Shown here in pieces: positions 29,006 through 37,159 of a stretch of 55,209 nucleotides of DNA. The stretch's first letter is position 1, and each line of letters starts with the position of its first letter. The notes beneath the pieces were generated by a model. It made no database searches. It worked only from the letters and a program-made list of their open reading frames with translations, and was not told where the DNA came from. Location of the stretch: contig JAHDCF010000015.1 in NCBI GenBank assembly GCA_020630015.1, positions 1 through 55,209 on the forward strand. Direction: 5' to 3'. Made by a program: the position numbers and the translations under genes. Source of the stretch: Planktomarina sp. (GTDB lineage Bacteria > Pseudomonadota > Alphaproteobacteria > Rhodobacterales > Rhodobacteraceae).

Positions 29006-29778
29006 TCAAGGCAATCACCACCCTCGGTCGCCTCAGCCTTGGTGCAATCGCCGCTTTGGGGCGGATCACCCTGTTTATGGGGCTGTCATGCCTATCGTTA
29101 TTCCGCCCACCTTTTTATGTGCGCGAAATGGGGGCGGCCCTTTTGAATATTGGGTTTTTGTCCTTGCCTGTGGTTGGCTTGACGTCGCTGTTCACCGGTG
29201 CGGCCTTGGCTTTGCAGATTTATGCCGGTGGTGCACGGTTTAACGCCGAAGATGTGGTGCCCCAAATCGTGGCCATCGGCATGGTTCGTGAATTGGGGCC
29301 GGTTTTGGTGGGTCTGATGATCGCGGCGCGCGTCACATCCTCAATCGCGGCAGAGGTGGCAACGATGAAAGTCACCGAACAGATTGACGCGCTTGTCACC
29401 CTTTCGACGGATCCCATGCGATATCTGGTTGCGCCACGCTTTTTGGCCGGTTTGCTGTCGGGCCCGGCCCTTGTGGCCGTGGCCGATATACTGGGTATTC
29501 TTGGCGGCTTAATGGTGGCCACACAGGCCCTTGGGTTTAACGCGGCAACATATTTGCAAAACACGGCTGACTTTTTGACGTTTCCGGATGTGGTGTCTTC
29601 GCTGGCCAAAGGTGTGGTCTTTGGGGGGATCGCCACTGTTATGGGATGCTATTACGGCCTGAACGCGGGCCGTGGGGCACAAGGGGTTGGTGCCGCAACC
29701 AAAGCATCGGTTGTGGCTGCGGCCGTTTTGATCTTGGCGGCAAACTTCCTTTTGACGGCGGGGTTCTTTTCATCATGA
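29002..29778 (+). CDS. mlaE: MlaE-type ABC transporter permease
   Basis: Inner-membrane permease of the MlaE/YrbE family (258 aa, about five helices), which moves phospholipids between membranes. Family features include the [21 protein letters not shown] segment and [18 protein letters not shown]. It overlaps alr upstream and mlaF downstream, each by 4 bases. No MlaD/MCE or MlaC partner follows, so the substrate-binding part must be encoded elsewhere. Confidence 0.92.
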   Translation: MIKAITTLGRLSLGAIAALGRITLFMGLSCLSLFRPPFYVREMGAALLNIGFLSLPVVGLTSLFTGAALALQIYAGGARFNAEDVVPQIVAIGMVRELGPVLVGLMIAARVTSSIAAEVATMKVTEQIDALVTLSTDPMRYLVAPRFLAGLLSGPALVAVADILGILGGLMVATQALGFNAATYLQNTADFLTFPDVVSSLAKGVVFGGIATVMGCYYGLNAGRGAQGVGAATKASVVAAAVLILAANFLLTAGFFSS

Positions 29779-30521
29779 TCCGATTGGTGGATGTACATAA
29801 ATCTTTTGGATCGAACCATGTTCTGTCGGGTGTGAACCTAGAGGTGGCCCAAGGCCAATCCATGGTGATCATTGGGGGATCTGGCACCGGAAAATCAGTT
29901 TTGTTGAAATGCATCTTGGGCCTAATCACACCTGATACAGGTGAAATCTACGTGGATGGCAGCGACGTCACCACCACCCCCAGAGAGGCATTTCTCGCCC
30001 AATTTGGAATGTTGTTTCAGGGCGGCGCCCTGTTTGACAGTTTGCCCGTCTGGCAAAATGTGGCGTTTCGTTTGCTGCGGGGGCAATTGAAAAAATCCAA
30101 ACAAGAGGCACGCGAAATCGCGATTGAGAAGTTGCGCCGCGTTGGCTTGGGGCCAAATGTGGCCGATCTTTTGCCGGCGGAATTATCGGGTGGCATGCAA
30201 AAACGCGTTGGCCTTGCCCGTGCCATCGCCACCAATCCCAAAATTATCTTCTTTGACGAACCCACGACGGGGCTTGATCCGATTATGGCTGGGGTCATCA
30301 ATGATTTGATCCGCGAAATTGTGGTGGATATGGGCGCCACAACAATGACCATCACCCATGACATGACATCGGTGAATACAATTGCCGATCAGGTGGCAAT
30401 GTTGCATGGCGGCAAAGTGCGATGGGTGGGCCCCAGATCACAGGTTTTCGATTCGGATGACGCATACGTCAGGCAGTTCGTTTCCGGCAGTCCCGAGGGC
30501 CCCATCGAAACCTTACGTTAG
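29775..30521 (+). CDS. mlaF: MlaF-type ABC transporter ATP-binding protein
   Basis: Cytoplasmic ATPase partner of the MlaE permease, 248 aa. Walker A is GGSGTGKS around residues 34-41, the signature is ELSGGMQKRVGLARA, and Walker B is IIFFDEPTTGLDP. I chose ATG 29775 ([12 protein letters not shown]), overlapping the mlaE stop; a longer frame from 29646 lies inside mlaE and is a shadow. Confidence 0.93.
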   Translation: MIRLVDVHKSFGSNHVLSGVNLEVAQGQSMVIIGGSGTGKSVLLKCILGLITPDTGEIYVDGSDVTTTPREAFLAQFGMLFQGGALFDSLPVWQNVAFRLLRGQLKKSKQEAREIAIEKLRRVGLGPNVADLLPAELSGGMQKRVGLARAIATNPKIIFFDEPTTGLDPIMAGVINDLIREIVVDMGATTMTITHDMTSVNTIADQVAMLHGGKVRWVGPRSQVFDSDDAYVRQFVSGSPEGPIETLR

Positions 30522-30729
30522 GGAATTCCAATAATCACATTGTTTCCCTATGGGCGACAAAGAAAATTAACCCAACGTTTACAAAGGCCTAGACGAAATT
30601 TGGATGTGTCCCAAAAGGCACAGGCATGTCCCCTTCTCATTCCAAGGGGAAGAGCCTTCTCCTTTTCCCGTTAATTAGGACCCTCACAGTATGTTCAATG
30701 GTGAAAAGCATCTTTTGGGGGGATGACTT
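30522..30729. other. 208-base gap upstream of the coiled-coil membrane protein
   Basis: AT-rich gap after mlaF. A small hairpin (TCCCCTT and AAGGGGA, 30629-30651) is the only structure I see; it has no T-run and is more likely part of a leader than a terminator. The following gene has GGGGGGA as ribosome binding site. Confidence 0.35.
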
Positions 30730-31560
30730 ATGTCTTATGCGCTAAAGAAACGCAGACCAATCCAGACCTTTTTCAATTGGGTCGCTATCATTTACCTTGC
30801 GGCGTTCGCATTGGGTGCGGTTGCCCTGACGGCGGCCTCTGCTCTGGGCTTTCTGCACTGGTTTTCAGTTCCATTGAACTTGGTCACTGGCCCGGTTGAT
30901 CTTGGCCCTGCCATTCAGGTGGCTGCAACCATTTTTGCCGTCATGTTGTTATTCTTCATGCCATCCGCCGTGCGTGTCCTTCGGTTAGAAACATCACACC
31001 GAGACTTCATGATCAGCATGGAAGACGTTCACAAAGCATATGTGATGGCCCACGCGGATGATCGCGCAGGTCTGTTTAATATGTCGTCTGAGTTTGATGG
31101 TGTTCGCGAACGCATCAATTTCATGCGCAATCACCCCGATTTGTCGCGTCTTGAACCCAGCGTCATGGAAGTGGCCGCACAAATGAGCCAAGTTTCACGC
31201 GAATTGGCAGAAGTGTATTCGGATGACAAAGTTGACCGCGCACGTTCCGTCTTGCGTCAGCGTCAGCGGGAATTGGAAGATTTCAACGAACAATTGTTCA
31301 CGGCCCGCAAACGGTCGGATGAAATCCAACGTTGGTCTGATCAACTTGACTCTGAAACGGGTATCGCACGTCAGCAATTGGCAATCTTGAAATCCGATCT
31401 CGGCGAATTGTTGCCACCTTTGGGTATGGAGGTAACTGCAACTTCAAATGCCTTCGAAGATGCGGCACAACAAGATCAAGCCGTTACACGTACCATGGAT
31501 GAAATCGGCACAAATGTTGTGGCTTTGGGCAAAGGTTCTGAAACCACAGCGGCAGAATAG
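30730..31560 (+). CDS. Membrane protein with coiled-coil domain, unknown function
   Basis: A 276-aa protein with two membrane helices (about residues 16-42 and 60-80) followed by a long cytoplasmic helical region. Residues about 125-235 have heptad-like spacing and many Arg/Glu (VDRARSVLRQRQRELEDF), which suggests a coiled coil. GGGGGGATGACTT precedes the ATG, and the gene has its own strong terminator, so it is a single unit. I cannot name a family; an architecture of this kind could anchor or scaffold something at the membrane. Confidence 0.75.
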   Translation: MSYALKKRRPIQTFFNWVAIIYLAAFALGAVALTAASALGFLHWFSVPLNLVTGPVDLGPAIQVAATIFAVMLLFFMPSAVRVLRLETSHRDFMISMEDVHKAYVMAHADDRAGLFNMSSEFDGVRERINFMRNHPDLSRLEPSVMEVAAQMSQVSRELAEVYSDDKVDRARSVLRQRQRELEDFNEQLFTARKRSDEIQRWSDQLDSETGIARQQLAILKSDLGELLPPLGMEVTATSNAFEDAAQQDQAVTRTMDEIGTNVVALGKGSETTAAE

Positions 31561-31593
31561 ACGCGCTCTCACACACTTGGCGTCTTGAAAACT

Positions 31594-31628
31594 CACCCCG
31601 TGCTGGTCAGCGCGGGGTGTTTGTTTTT
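31594..31628 (+). terminator. Rho-independent terminator after the 30730 gene
   Basis: An 11-bp stem (CACCCCGTGCT with AGCGCGGGGTG, one G-T pair) around a GGTC loop, followed by TTTGTTTTT. It closes the transcription unit of the coiled-coil membrane protein. Confidence 0.88.
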
Positions 31629-31660
31629 GCGTTGCCCCATTTGATCGGCTAGGTCGGGGT

Positions 31661-32089
31661 ATGATCAAATATCTGAACTTGTCGCTGTTGATATTATTTC
31701 CATTGTCGTGGTTTGCGCCGCTGATCAAAGCGGGCCTTCTTCCCCTTTTTGGGCTTTCTGAAATCTCTGTCATTTCGGGGCTGCAGGCATTGTGGAAAAC
31801 AGATGTTATCTTGGCGCTACTGGTCACTGCGTTCGCACTCTTTGCGCCCATGTTAAAGACGATTGGATTGGCCATGGTCCATTTTGGATATGCCACACGC
31901 AAAACCCTGCCCGCCCTTGCATGGATCGGAAAATTGGCCATGGCGGATGTCTTTTTGATCGCGCTTTACATCGTATTGGTAAAAGGCATCGGGATCGGCA
32001 AGGTTGAAACCGCTTGGGGGCTGTATCTGTTCACGGGCTGCATTTTGGCATCCATCTTGATCTCTGCATTCAGTGTGAAGAAGGCATAA
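31661..32089 (+). CDS. PqiA-like (paraquat-inducible protein A family) membrane protein
   Basis: A 142-aa protein with four hydrophobic helices. The KTIGLAMVHFG loop and the GKLAMADVFLIALYIV and ETAWGLYLFTGCILAS helices match the PqiA half-domain. PqiA proteins work with MCE-domain proteins in envelope lipid transport, which fits mlaEF 1.2 kb upstream. It lies 2 bases before radA and is probably co-transcribed with it and cvpA. Confidence 0.82.
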   Translation: MIKYLNLSLLILFPLSWFAPLIKAGLLPLFGLSEISVISGLQALWKTDVILALLVTAFALFAPMLKTIGLAMVHFGYATRKTLPALAWIGKLAMADVFLIALYIVLVKGIGIGKVETAWGLYLFTGCILASILISAFSVKKA

Positions 32090-32091
32090 CC

Positions 32092-33456
32092 ATGGCGAAA
32101 TCTAAGGCCCAATATGTGTGCAGTTCCTGCGGTGCGTCCCATACCAAATGGGCAGGTCAATGTGACAGCTGCAATTCTTGGAATACTTTGATGGAAGAAG
32201 GCCCCTTGTCCGCGGGGCCCGGCAAAACCCTTGGTGGGAAACGCGGTAAGGCCATTGCCCTTGGTGATTTGGCAAAGCAAGAGGATGCCCCATCGCGCAC
32301 GGTGTCGGGTGTTGCTGAGCTGGACCGTGTTTTGGGTGGCGGCTTGGTTGCGGCCAGTGCCCTGTTGGTTGGGGGCGATCCGGGAATTGGGAAATCAACG
32401 CTGTTGTTACAAGCGGCCGCCCGGTTTGCCCGCAATGGGTTGAAGGTCATCTATATCTCAGGCGAAGAGGCCACGGCCCAAGTTCGCTTGCGTGCCCAAC
32501 GACTTGGCCTAACAGAAAGCCCTGTTTTATTGGCCTCAGAAACCAATTTGCGCGATATCCTGACGACTTTGGATCAGGAAAAACCGGATCTTGTGGTTAT
32601 CGATTCCATTCAAACCATGTGGGCCGATCACGTGGAGGCCGCGCCCGGTTCCGTTAGCCAAGTGCGCGCCACCGCCCATGAACTGACCACTTATGCCAAA
32701 CGCAAGGGCGTGGCGATCGTTATGGTGGGCCACGTCACCAAGGAGGGGCAGATCGCGGGCCCCCGTGTGGTCGAACACATGGTGGACACCGTTTTGTATT
32801 TCGAAGGTGAACGCGGCCATCAATTCCGCCTTTTGCGCGCCGTGAAAAACCGGTTTGGGCCTGCCGACGAAATTGGTGTGTTTGAAATGACAGGCAAAGG
32901 TTTGGTTGAGGTAAAGAACCCATCCGCCATGTTTTTGTCAGAACGTGGTGATCCCGCTCCGGGGTCGGTGGTTTTTGCAGGCATTGAAGGCAGCAGACCC
33001 GTCTTATGCGAATTCCAAGCCTTGGTGGCCCCGTCCCCCCATGCGCAGGCCCGGCGCAGTGTTGTGGGATGGGATGGATCACGCTTGGCCATGATCCTGG
33101 CGGTGCTTGAAGCGCGCTGCGGCGTGCCTTTTACGGGGCTTGATGTTTATTTGAACGTGGCCGGTGGCATGCGCGTGACGGAACCTGCCGCGGATCTGGC
33201 GGTTGCGGCGGCACTTTTGTCGGCCCGTGAGGATGTGTCATTGCCCCAAGATGGGGTACTCTTTGGTGAAATTTCCCTCTCCGGTGCGATCCGTCCTGTG
33301 GCACAAGCAGAAAATAGATTAAAAGAGGCCCAAAAACTTGGCTTTACCGCTGCGATTGGGCCACAGGGGAAGGCAACTGCACATGAAAGCGGCTTGAATG
33401 TCAGGCGGTTTTCAGGTTTGGCGGAGTTCGTCGAACAAGTGTTTGGTCAAAATTAA
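32092..33456 (+). CDS. radA: DNA repair protein RadA
   Basis: RecA-like ATPase that drives branch migration in recombination. The 454-aa protein has the N-terminal zinc finger (C10, C13, C24, C27 in VCSSCG and GQCDSC), Walker A GDPGIGKS (residues 95-102), the RadA-specific KNRFG motif near residue 252, and a C-terminal Lon-like domain. I chose ATG 32092 (MAKSKAQYVC); the frame extending upstream to 32014 lies in the PqiA-like gene. Confidence 0.96.
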   Translation: MAKSKAQYVCSSCGASHTKWAGQCDSCNSWNTLMEEGPLSAGPGKTLGGKRGKAIALGDLAKQEDAPSRTVSGVAELDRVLGGGLVAASALLVGGDPGIGKSTLLLQAAARFARNGLKVIYISGEEATAQVRLRAQRLGLTESPVLLASETNLRDILTTLDQEKPDLVVIDSIQTMWADHVEAAPGSVSQVRATAHELTTYAKRKGVAIVMVGHVTKEGQIAGPRVVEHMVDTVLYFEGERGHQFRLLRAVKNRFGPADEIGVFEMTGKGLVEVKNPSAMFLSERGDPAPGSVVFAGIEGSRPVLCEFQALVAPSPHAQARRSVVGWDGSRLAMILAVLEARCGVPFTGLDVYLNVAGGMRVTEPAADLAVAAALLSAREDVSLPQDGVLFGEISLSGAIRPVAQAENRLKEAQKLGFTAAIGPQGKATAHESGLNVRRFSGLAEFVEQVFGQN

Positions 33457-33471
33457 AGGGGGATCGATCCG

Positions 33472-34026
33472 TTGGAAGGTTTTACTATTGTTGATGGCGT
33501 TGTCGCGGTCGTAATCGTATTGTCGGCGCTTTTGGCCTACTCCCGCGGATTTGTGCGTGAACTCATGGCCATCGCCGGCTGGGTTGGTGCATTTATCCTT
33601 GCCTTTGTTTTTGCCGATCAGGCGCGCCCTTTGGTGAAACAAATCCCTGTGGTTGGGGATTTTCTGGGCAACAACTGTGAACTGTTGATCATCGCATCTT
33701 TCGCCATTGTTTTTGCCTTGGCACTGGTGATCGTTTCTTTGTTCACACCTTTGTTTTCCAGCCTGATCCAGAATTCAATCTTGGGGCCCGTTGACCAAGT
33801 GTTGGGCTTTGTCTTTGGGGTTGTACGTGGTGTTTTGCTGGTGGCGGTTGCGTTCTTTGTCTATGCAACAGTCTTGCCCAACCAAAACGTGGGCATGATT
33901 GACAGTTCCCGGTCAGCTGCGATTTTTGGCCAATATGTCGATGATATTGAAGCCCAAGATCCAGAGGCAGCAATGGGTTGGATCCAAAAACAATACGTAC
34001 AGCTGACCAGCGCCTGCACGTCTTAA
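33472..34026 (+). CDS. cvpA: CvpA family membrane protein
   Basis: A 184-aa inner-membrane protein with four helices, family CvpA (colicin V production / envelope stress). The start is TTG 33472-33474 (MEGFTIVDGVVAVV) with AGGGGG upstream. In many bacteria cvpA is directly followed by purF; here a divergent TetR/membrane-protein pair of about 1 kb sits between them. Its 3' end overlaps that pair's membrane gene by 4 bases, tail to tail. Confidence 0.9.
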   Translation: MEGFTIVDGVVAVVIVLSALLAYSRGFVRELMAIAGWVGAFILAFVFADQARPLVKQIPVVGDFLGNNCELLIIASFAIVFALALVIVSLFTPLFSSLIQNSILGPVDQVLGFVFGVVRGVLLVAVAFFVYATVLPNQNVGMIDSSRSAAIFGQYVDDIEAQDPEAAMGWIQKQYVQLTSACTS

Positions 34027-34445
34027 TCTTTGAATTTAAGGGCTGACCAAACCGTCAGCCCAAAACACATTATCCCGACGATTCCACCGATCGCTTGAAA
34101 CATGCTCAGGTATACGAAGCCTGACCAACTCACGATGGCCAACATCACCATGTTGATCATTGCCACTGACACCGGTGGATTAGATGTTTTTGGCCGATCA
34201 AACAGCGCGGCCAAACTGACAGCCCCTAATGCGATCATAAAGAACCCCATCAAATAGCTGAGCCCTTGGAACAAATTTGATAAGGTCGCAGAGGGGCCCA
34301 ATTCCGGGACCACGCCGTAAGCATCCAAATGGGTCAGAATTTCAGGGGCGCTTAACGTTGTAGCTTGCACTGTGTTATGCACAATTCCGATCAAAACATT
34401 CGCAACACTGGCAGCAATGAAACCAATTCGGGCAAGTCGGGTCAT
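34023..34445 (-). CDS. Four-helix membrane protein of unknown function, TetR-linked
   Basis: A 140-aa protein with four hydrophobic helices and little else. ATG 34443-34445 (MTRLARIGFIAAS) has GGAG 8 bases upstream; the longer frame to 34565 runs through the operator region and is not used. It is divergent from the TetR gene, with the 25-bp palindrome between, so it is probably the target gene of that regulator. I do not recognise the family; small efflux or stress membrane proteins are often controlled this way. Confidence 0.75.
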   Translation of the reverse strand: MTRLARIGFIAASVANVLIGIVHNTVQATTLSAPEILTHLDAYGVVPELGPSATLSNLFQGLSYLMGFFMIALGAVSLAALFDRPKTSNPPVSVAMINMVMLAIVSWSGFVYLSMFQAIGGIVGIMCFGLTVWSALKFKD

Positions 34446-34462
34446 CTTATTCTCCAATTCAT

Positions 34463-34487
34463 ACCATACAGTACTGTACTGTATGGT
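34463..34487. promoter_or_regulatory. 25-bp perfect palindromic operator between the TetR gene and its neighbour
   Basis: Two 12-base arms (ACCATACAGTAC and its exact complement) around a single central base. It lies 17 bases upstream of the ATG of the minus-strand membrane gene and 43 bases upstream of the TetR start, where a repressor site would control both promoters. The length and symmetry suit a TetR dimer site. Confidence 0.8.
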
Positions 34488-34502
34488 TGATTCTCTTGAG
34501 GA

Positions 34503-34521
34503 ATACAATACAGTTGTGTAT
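34503..34521. promoter_or_regulatory. Second, imperfect TetR-like half-operator
   Basis: A 19-base imperfect inverted repeat (ATACA and TGTAT ends, AC/GT in the middle), which shares TGTATGGTT with the right side of the 25-bp palindrome. It ends 9 bases before the TetR ATG and could be an autoregulatory second site. Confidence 0.5.
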
Positions 34522-34530
34522 GGTTTCGAA

Positions 34531-35070
34531 ATGACGGATCGACTTTCAAAATCAGACTGGATCAACTTCGGGTTAAAAACCTTGGCCCAAGATGGCCCCT
34601 CTGCCCTGAAGGCGGATGTTTTGGCACGGGCGTTGAACGTATCCCGCGGTTCCTTTTATTGGCATTTTAAGAACCTCAACGATTTCCACACCGAAGTCCT
34701 GAACACTTGGGCCAACGCGTCAGTCGATGTGGCAAATTCACTTGGTCCGATCTCAAATCCAAAACAGCGTTTGGCGCTTCTCATATCCACCAGCAATTCT
34801 GATGAACTTTCGTTGGAAGCGGCAATTCGATCTTGGGCAAAAGATAATCCTAAAATCGCCCCAAAAGTGAAAGAAGTGGACGAGTTTCGGATCGGTTTTA
34901 TCATCGAAACGTTCAAAGATATGGGCTTCGATCAAGACCGTGCCGTTGCGCGCAGTCGATTCTTATATGCGGCAAGTTTGGGTCGTACCGTAAGCCTTCT
35001 TCCCGATCCCAAAATCAATCCTGCGCTTTTGGCGGAAATCGCTGATCTTTTAACCCGGTCACCAGAATAA
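34531..35070 (+). CDS. TetR family transcriptional regulator
   Basis: A 179-aa regulator. The N-terminal helix-turn-helix is at about residues 24-50 (VLARALNVSRGSFYWHFKNL), with the ligand domain after it. I chose ATG 34531 (MTDRLSKSDW); the frame extends further upstream but through the operators. It is divergent from a small membrane protein gene and probably represses it and itself through the palindromes between them. The ligand is unknown. Confidence 0.9.
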   Translation: MTDRLSKSDWINFGLKTLAQDGPSALKADVLARALNVSRGSFYWHFKNLNDFHTEVLNTWANASVDVANSLGPISNPKQRLALLISTSNSDELSLEAAIRSWAKDNPKIAPKVKEVDEFRIGFIIETFKDMGFDQDRAVARSRFLYAASLGRTVSLLPDPKINPALLAEIADLLTRSPE

Positions 35071-35161
35071 TTCAGGGCAAATAAATCTCTCGGACAAAGT
35101 GACAGGCCCGGCGCAATCAGATACATGACGAGTCGTCTGCCACACAACGGAGCCGCCCGCC

Positions 35162-36619
35162 GTGTCTAATCTGCCTCGCCACCCGTTCGATGACGATAAG
35201 TTACGTGAAGAATGCGGTGTATTCGGGGTCATAGGAACCATGGACGCGGCCAGTTTTACCGCCCTTGGTCTGCATGCCCTTCAACACCGCGGGCAAGAGG
35301 CAGGCGGTATTGTCGCCCACCATCCCGAAACCGGATTTAACTCCGCCCGCCGTTTTGGATATGTGCGCGATAACTTCACCTCGCAAAAGGTCATGGACAC
35401 CCTGCCCGGCAATCTGGCCATTGGCCATGTGCGCTATTCCACAGCCGGGTCCAAGGGCGCCACGGCCATTCGTGACGTTCAGCCATTTTTCGGTGAATTT
35501 GCCATGGGTGGCGCGGCCATTGCCCACAATGGCAACATCACCAACGCCGACGCCTTGCGCAAAGAACTGATCGAACGCGGTTCAATCTTTCAAAGCTCAA
35601 GCGACAGCGAATGTATCATCCATCTGATGGCGCGGTCGTTGCAACGCAACATCCCTGAACGGATGGAAGATGCATTGCGCCGTGTGGAAGGGGCGTTCTC
35701 AATCGTTGCCATGACCCGGACAAAACTGATTGGGGTGCGAGATGCGCTTGGCGTTCGCCCCTTGGTGTTGGGTAAAATCGGCGATGGCTATGCCTTGGCA
35801 TCTGAAACATGTGCTTTGGATATTATCGGGGCCGAATTCCTGCGAGAGATCGAACCGGGCGAAATGGTTGTGATCACCGATGCTGGCATCGAAAGCAGTT
35901 ACCCCTTTCGCAAGGCAAAACCACGCTTTTGCATCTTTGAACATGTCTATTTCAGCCGCCCCGACAGCATCCTCGGCGGGCGCAGCGTCTATGAAACCCG
36001 TGAGGCGATTGGCCGGGAATTGGCCAAAGAAGCGCCCGTCGACGCCGATCTGGTCTGCCCCGTACCCGACAGTGGCACACCAGCGGCCATCGGGTTCAGC
36101 CTTGAAAGCGGTATCCCATATGGCATGGGGATCATCCGCAACCAATACATGGGCCGCACATTTATTGAGCCCAGCGAACAAATTCGCAACATGGGTGTGC
36201 GGCTGAAGCTGAATGTGAACCGGGCCTTGATCCAAGGCAAACGGATCATCCTTGTGGACGACAGCGTGGTACGCGGCACCACAAGCCGCAAAATCAAGGA
36301 AATGATCCTCGATGCGGGCGCGGCTGAGGTGCATTTTCGAATTGCATCCCCACCCACGGCCTGGCCCTGCTTTTATGGAGTGGATACGCCCCAGCGCGAA
36401 AAACTTCTGGCGGCAACCATGTCGGAAGAGGAAATGCGGGAACATCTGGCCGTCGACAGCTTGAAGTTCATCAGCCTGAACGGCCTTTATCGTGCCGTTG
36501 GCCGTGTCGACCGCGACCCATCCCAACCACAATATTGCGACGCTTGCTTTAGCGGCGAATACCCAGTTCGCCCCTCAGACCGAATTGCCGAAGGGTTTGT
36601 AATGAAGGCGGCGGAATAA
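35162..36619 (+). CDS. purF: Amidophosphoribosyltransferase
   Basis: First step of purine synthesis: glutamine and PRPP to phosphoribosylamine. The 485-aa protein starts with GTG 35162; a short propeptide precedes C18 (REECGVFG), which becomes the N-terminal nucleophile of the glutaminase domain after cleavage. The PRPP motif is RIILVDDSVVRGTT. It is separated from cvpA by the TetR cassette and is followed by a copy of the dispersed repeat. Confidence 0.97.
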   Translation: MSNLPRHPFDDDKLREECGVFGVIGTMDAASFTALGLHALQHRGQEAGGIVAHHPETGFNSARRFGYVRDNFTSQKVMDTLPGNLAIGHVRYSTAGSKGATAIRDVQPFFGEFAMGGAAIAHNGNITNADALRKELIERGSIFQSSSDSECIIHLMARSLQRNIPERMEDALRRVEGAFSIVAMTRTKLIGVRDALGVRPLVLGKIGDGYALASETCALDIIGAEFLREIEPGEMVVITDAGIESSYPFRKAKPRFCIFEHVYFSRPDSILGGRSVYETREAIGRELAKEAPVDADLVCPVPDSGTPAAIGFSLESGIPYGMGIIRNQYMGRTFIEPSEQIRNMGVRLKLNVNRALIQGKRIILVDDSVVRGTTSRKIKEMILDAGAAEVHFRIASPPTAWPCFYGVDTPQREKLLAATMSEEEMREHLAVDSLKFISLNGLYRAVGRVDRDPSQPQYCDACFSGEYPVRPSDRIAEGFVMKAAE

Positions 36620-36622
36620 ACG

Positions 36623-36666
36623 CCTTTCTTTGTCCCAAAATACTCTGGGGTATGGGGCAACGCCCC
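36623..36666 (+). repeat. Dispersed intergenic repeat, copy 2
   Basis: Begins 4 bases after the purF stop. It reads CCTTTCTTTGTCC, AAAATACT, TGGGG, and ends with the hairpin GGGGC-AAC-GCCCC. It matches copy 1 at 20580-20626 over almost its full length, apart from single-base changes and a shorter stem. It also sits at the 3' end of the convergent phosphatase-like gene. Confidence 0.7.
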
Positions 36667-36688
36667 AAGTCTGGAACACCTGATCTTC

Positions 36689-37159
36689 TCAATATTCATA
36701 ACCCGCGTATTGATTTTTACGACCAGCACTTGCTGCGTCTCCGATAAAATCGGCCCACACGCCACCCGGGCGCCAAATACCATCCATAAGCTCAAACGCG
36801 GCCTCAACCGATCCGCCTTGCACATCTTTGACATAGCGAAAGAAAAACGCCGTCACCCGCGCATTGTAAATGCAATGGACGTGGATCCGCCTGCCCTCAA
36901 GCCTGCTCAAAGCTTCACAAAAAGCGTCAAAATCTTCGTCCGTTGGGGCCTCAAAATCCACCGGGATATAGATATATTCCACATCAAGTTCTGCTAAGGT
37001 GCCGGCTTCATCCTGCAAGGCGCCATCATTTTCATGTGGGCCAAGATTAATCACATGTGTCACCCCTTGGGCCTTTAGATCGGCCAATTGCGCTTCAGTG
37101 GGCTGACCTGAAAGGGTGATCAGGCTGTTCCATTTGCGCCAATTCAAAATACCGCTCAT
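36689..37159 (-). CDS. Protein-tyrosine-phosphatase-like protein with a shortened P-loop
   Basis: A 156-aa protein with the dual-specificity-phosphatase-like fold (SLITLSGQPTEAQLADLKAQG at the N-terminus). The catalytic loop reads VHCIYNARVTAFFFRY: Cys and Arg are separated by four residues rather than the five of the CX5R signature, with an Asp-rich FEAPTDEDFD region before it. It may be an inactive or altered phosphatase. It overlaps the mttB stop by 3 bases and is the second gene of that unit. Confidence 0.75.
   Translation of the reverse strand: MSGILNWRKWNSLITLSGQPTEAQLADLKAQGVTHVINLGPHENDGALQDEAGTLAELDVEYIYIPVDFEAPTDEDFDAFCEALSRLEGRRIHVHCIYNARVTAFFFRYVKDVQGGSVEAAFELMDGIWRPGGVWADFIGDAASAGRKNQYAGYEY

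Noticed and set aside
34446-34565. N-terminal extension of the 34023 membrane protein
   Set aside because: It would translate through the palindromic operator; the ATG at 34445 has a proper Shine-Dalgarno and starts the hydrophobic region.
35699-36532. 277-codon minus-strand ORF
   Set aside because: Antisense to purF; shadow frame of a high-GC third-position gene.
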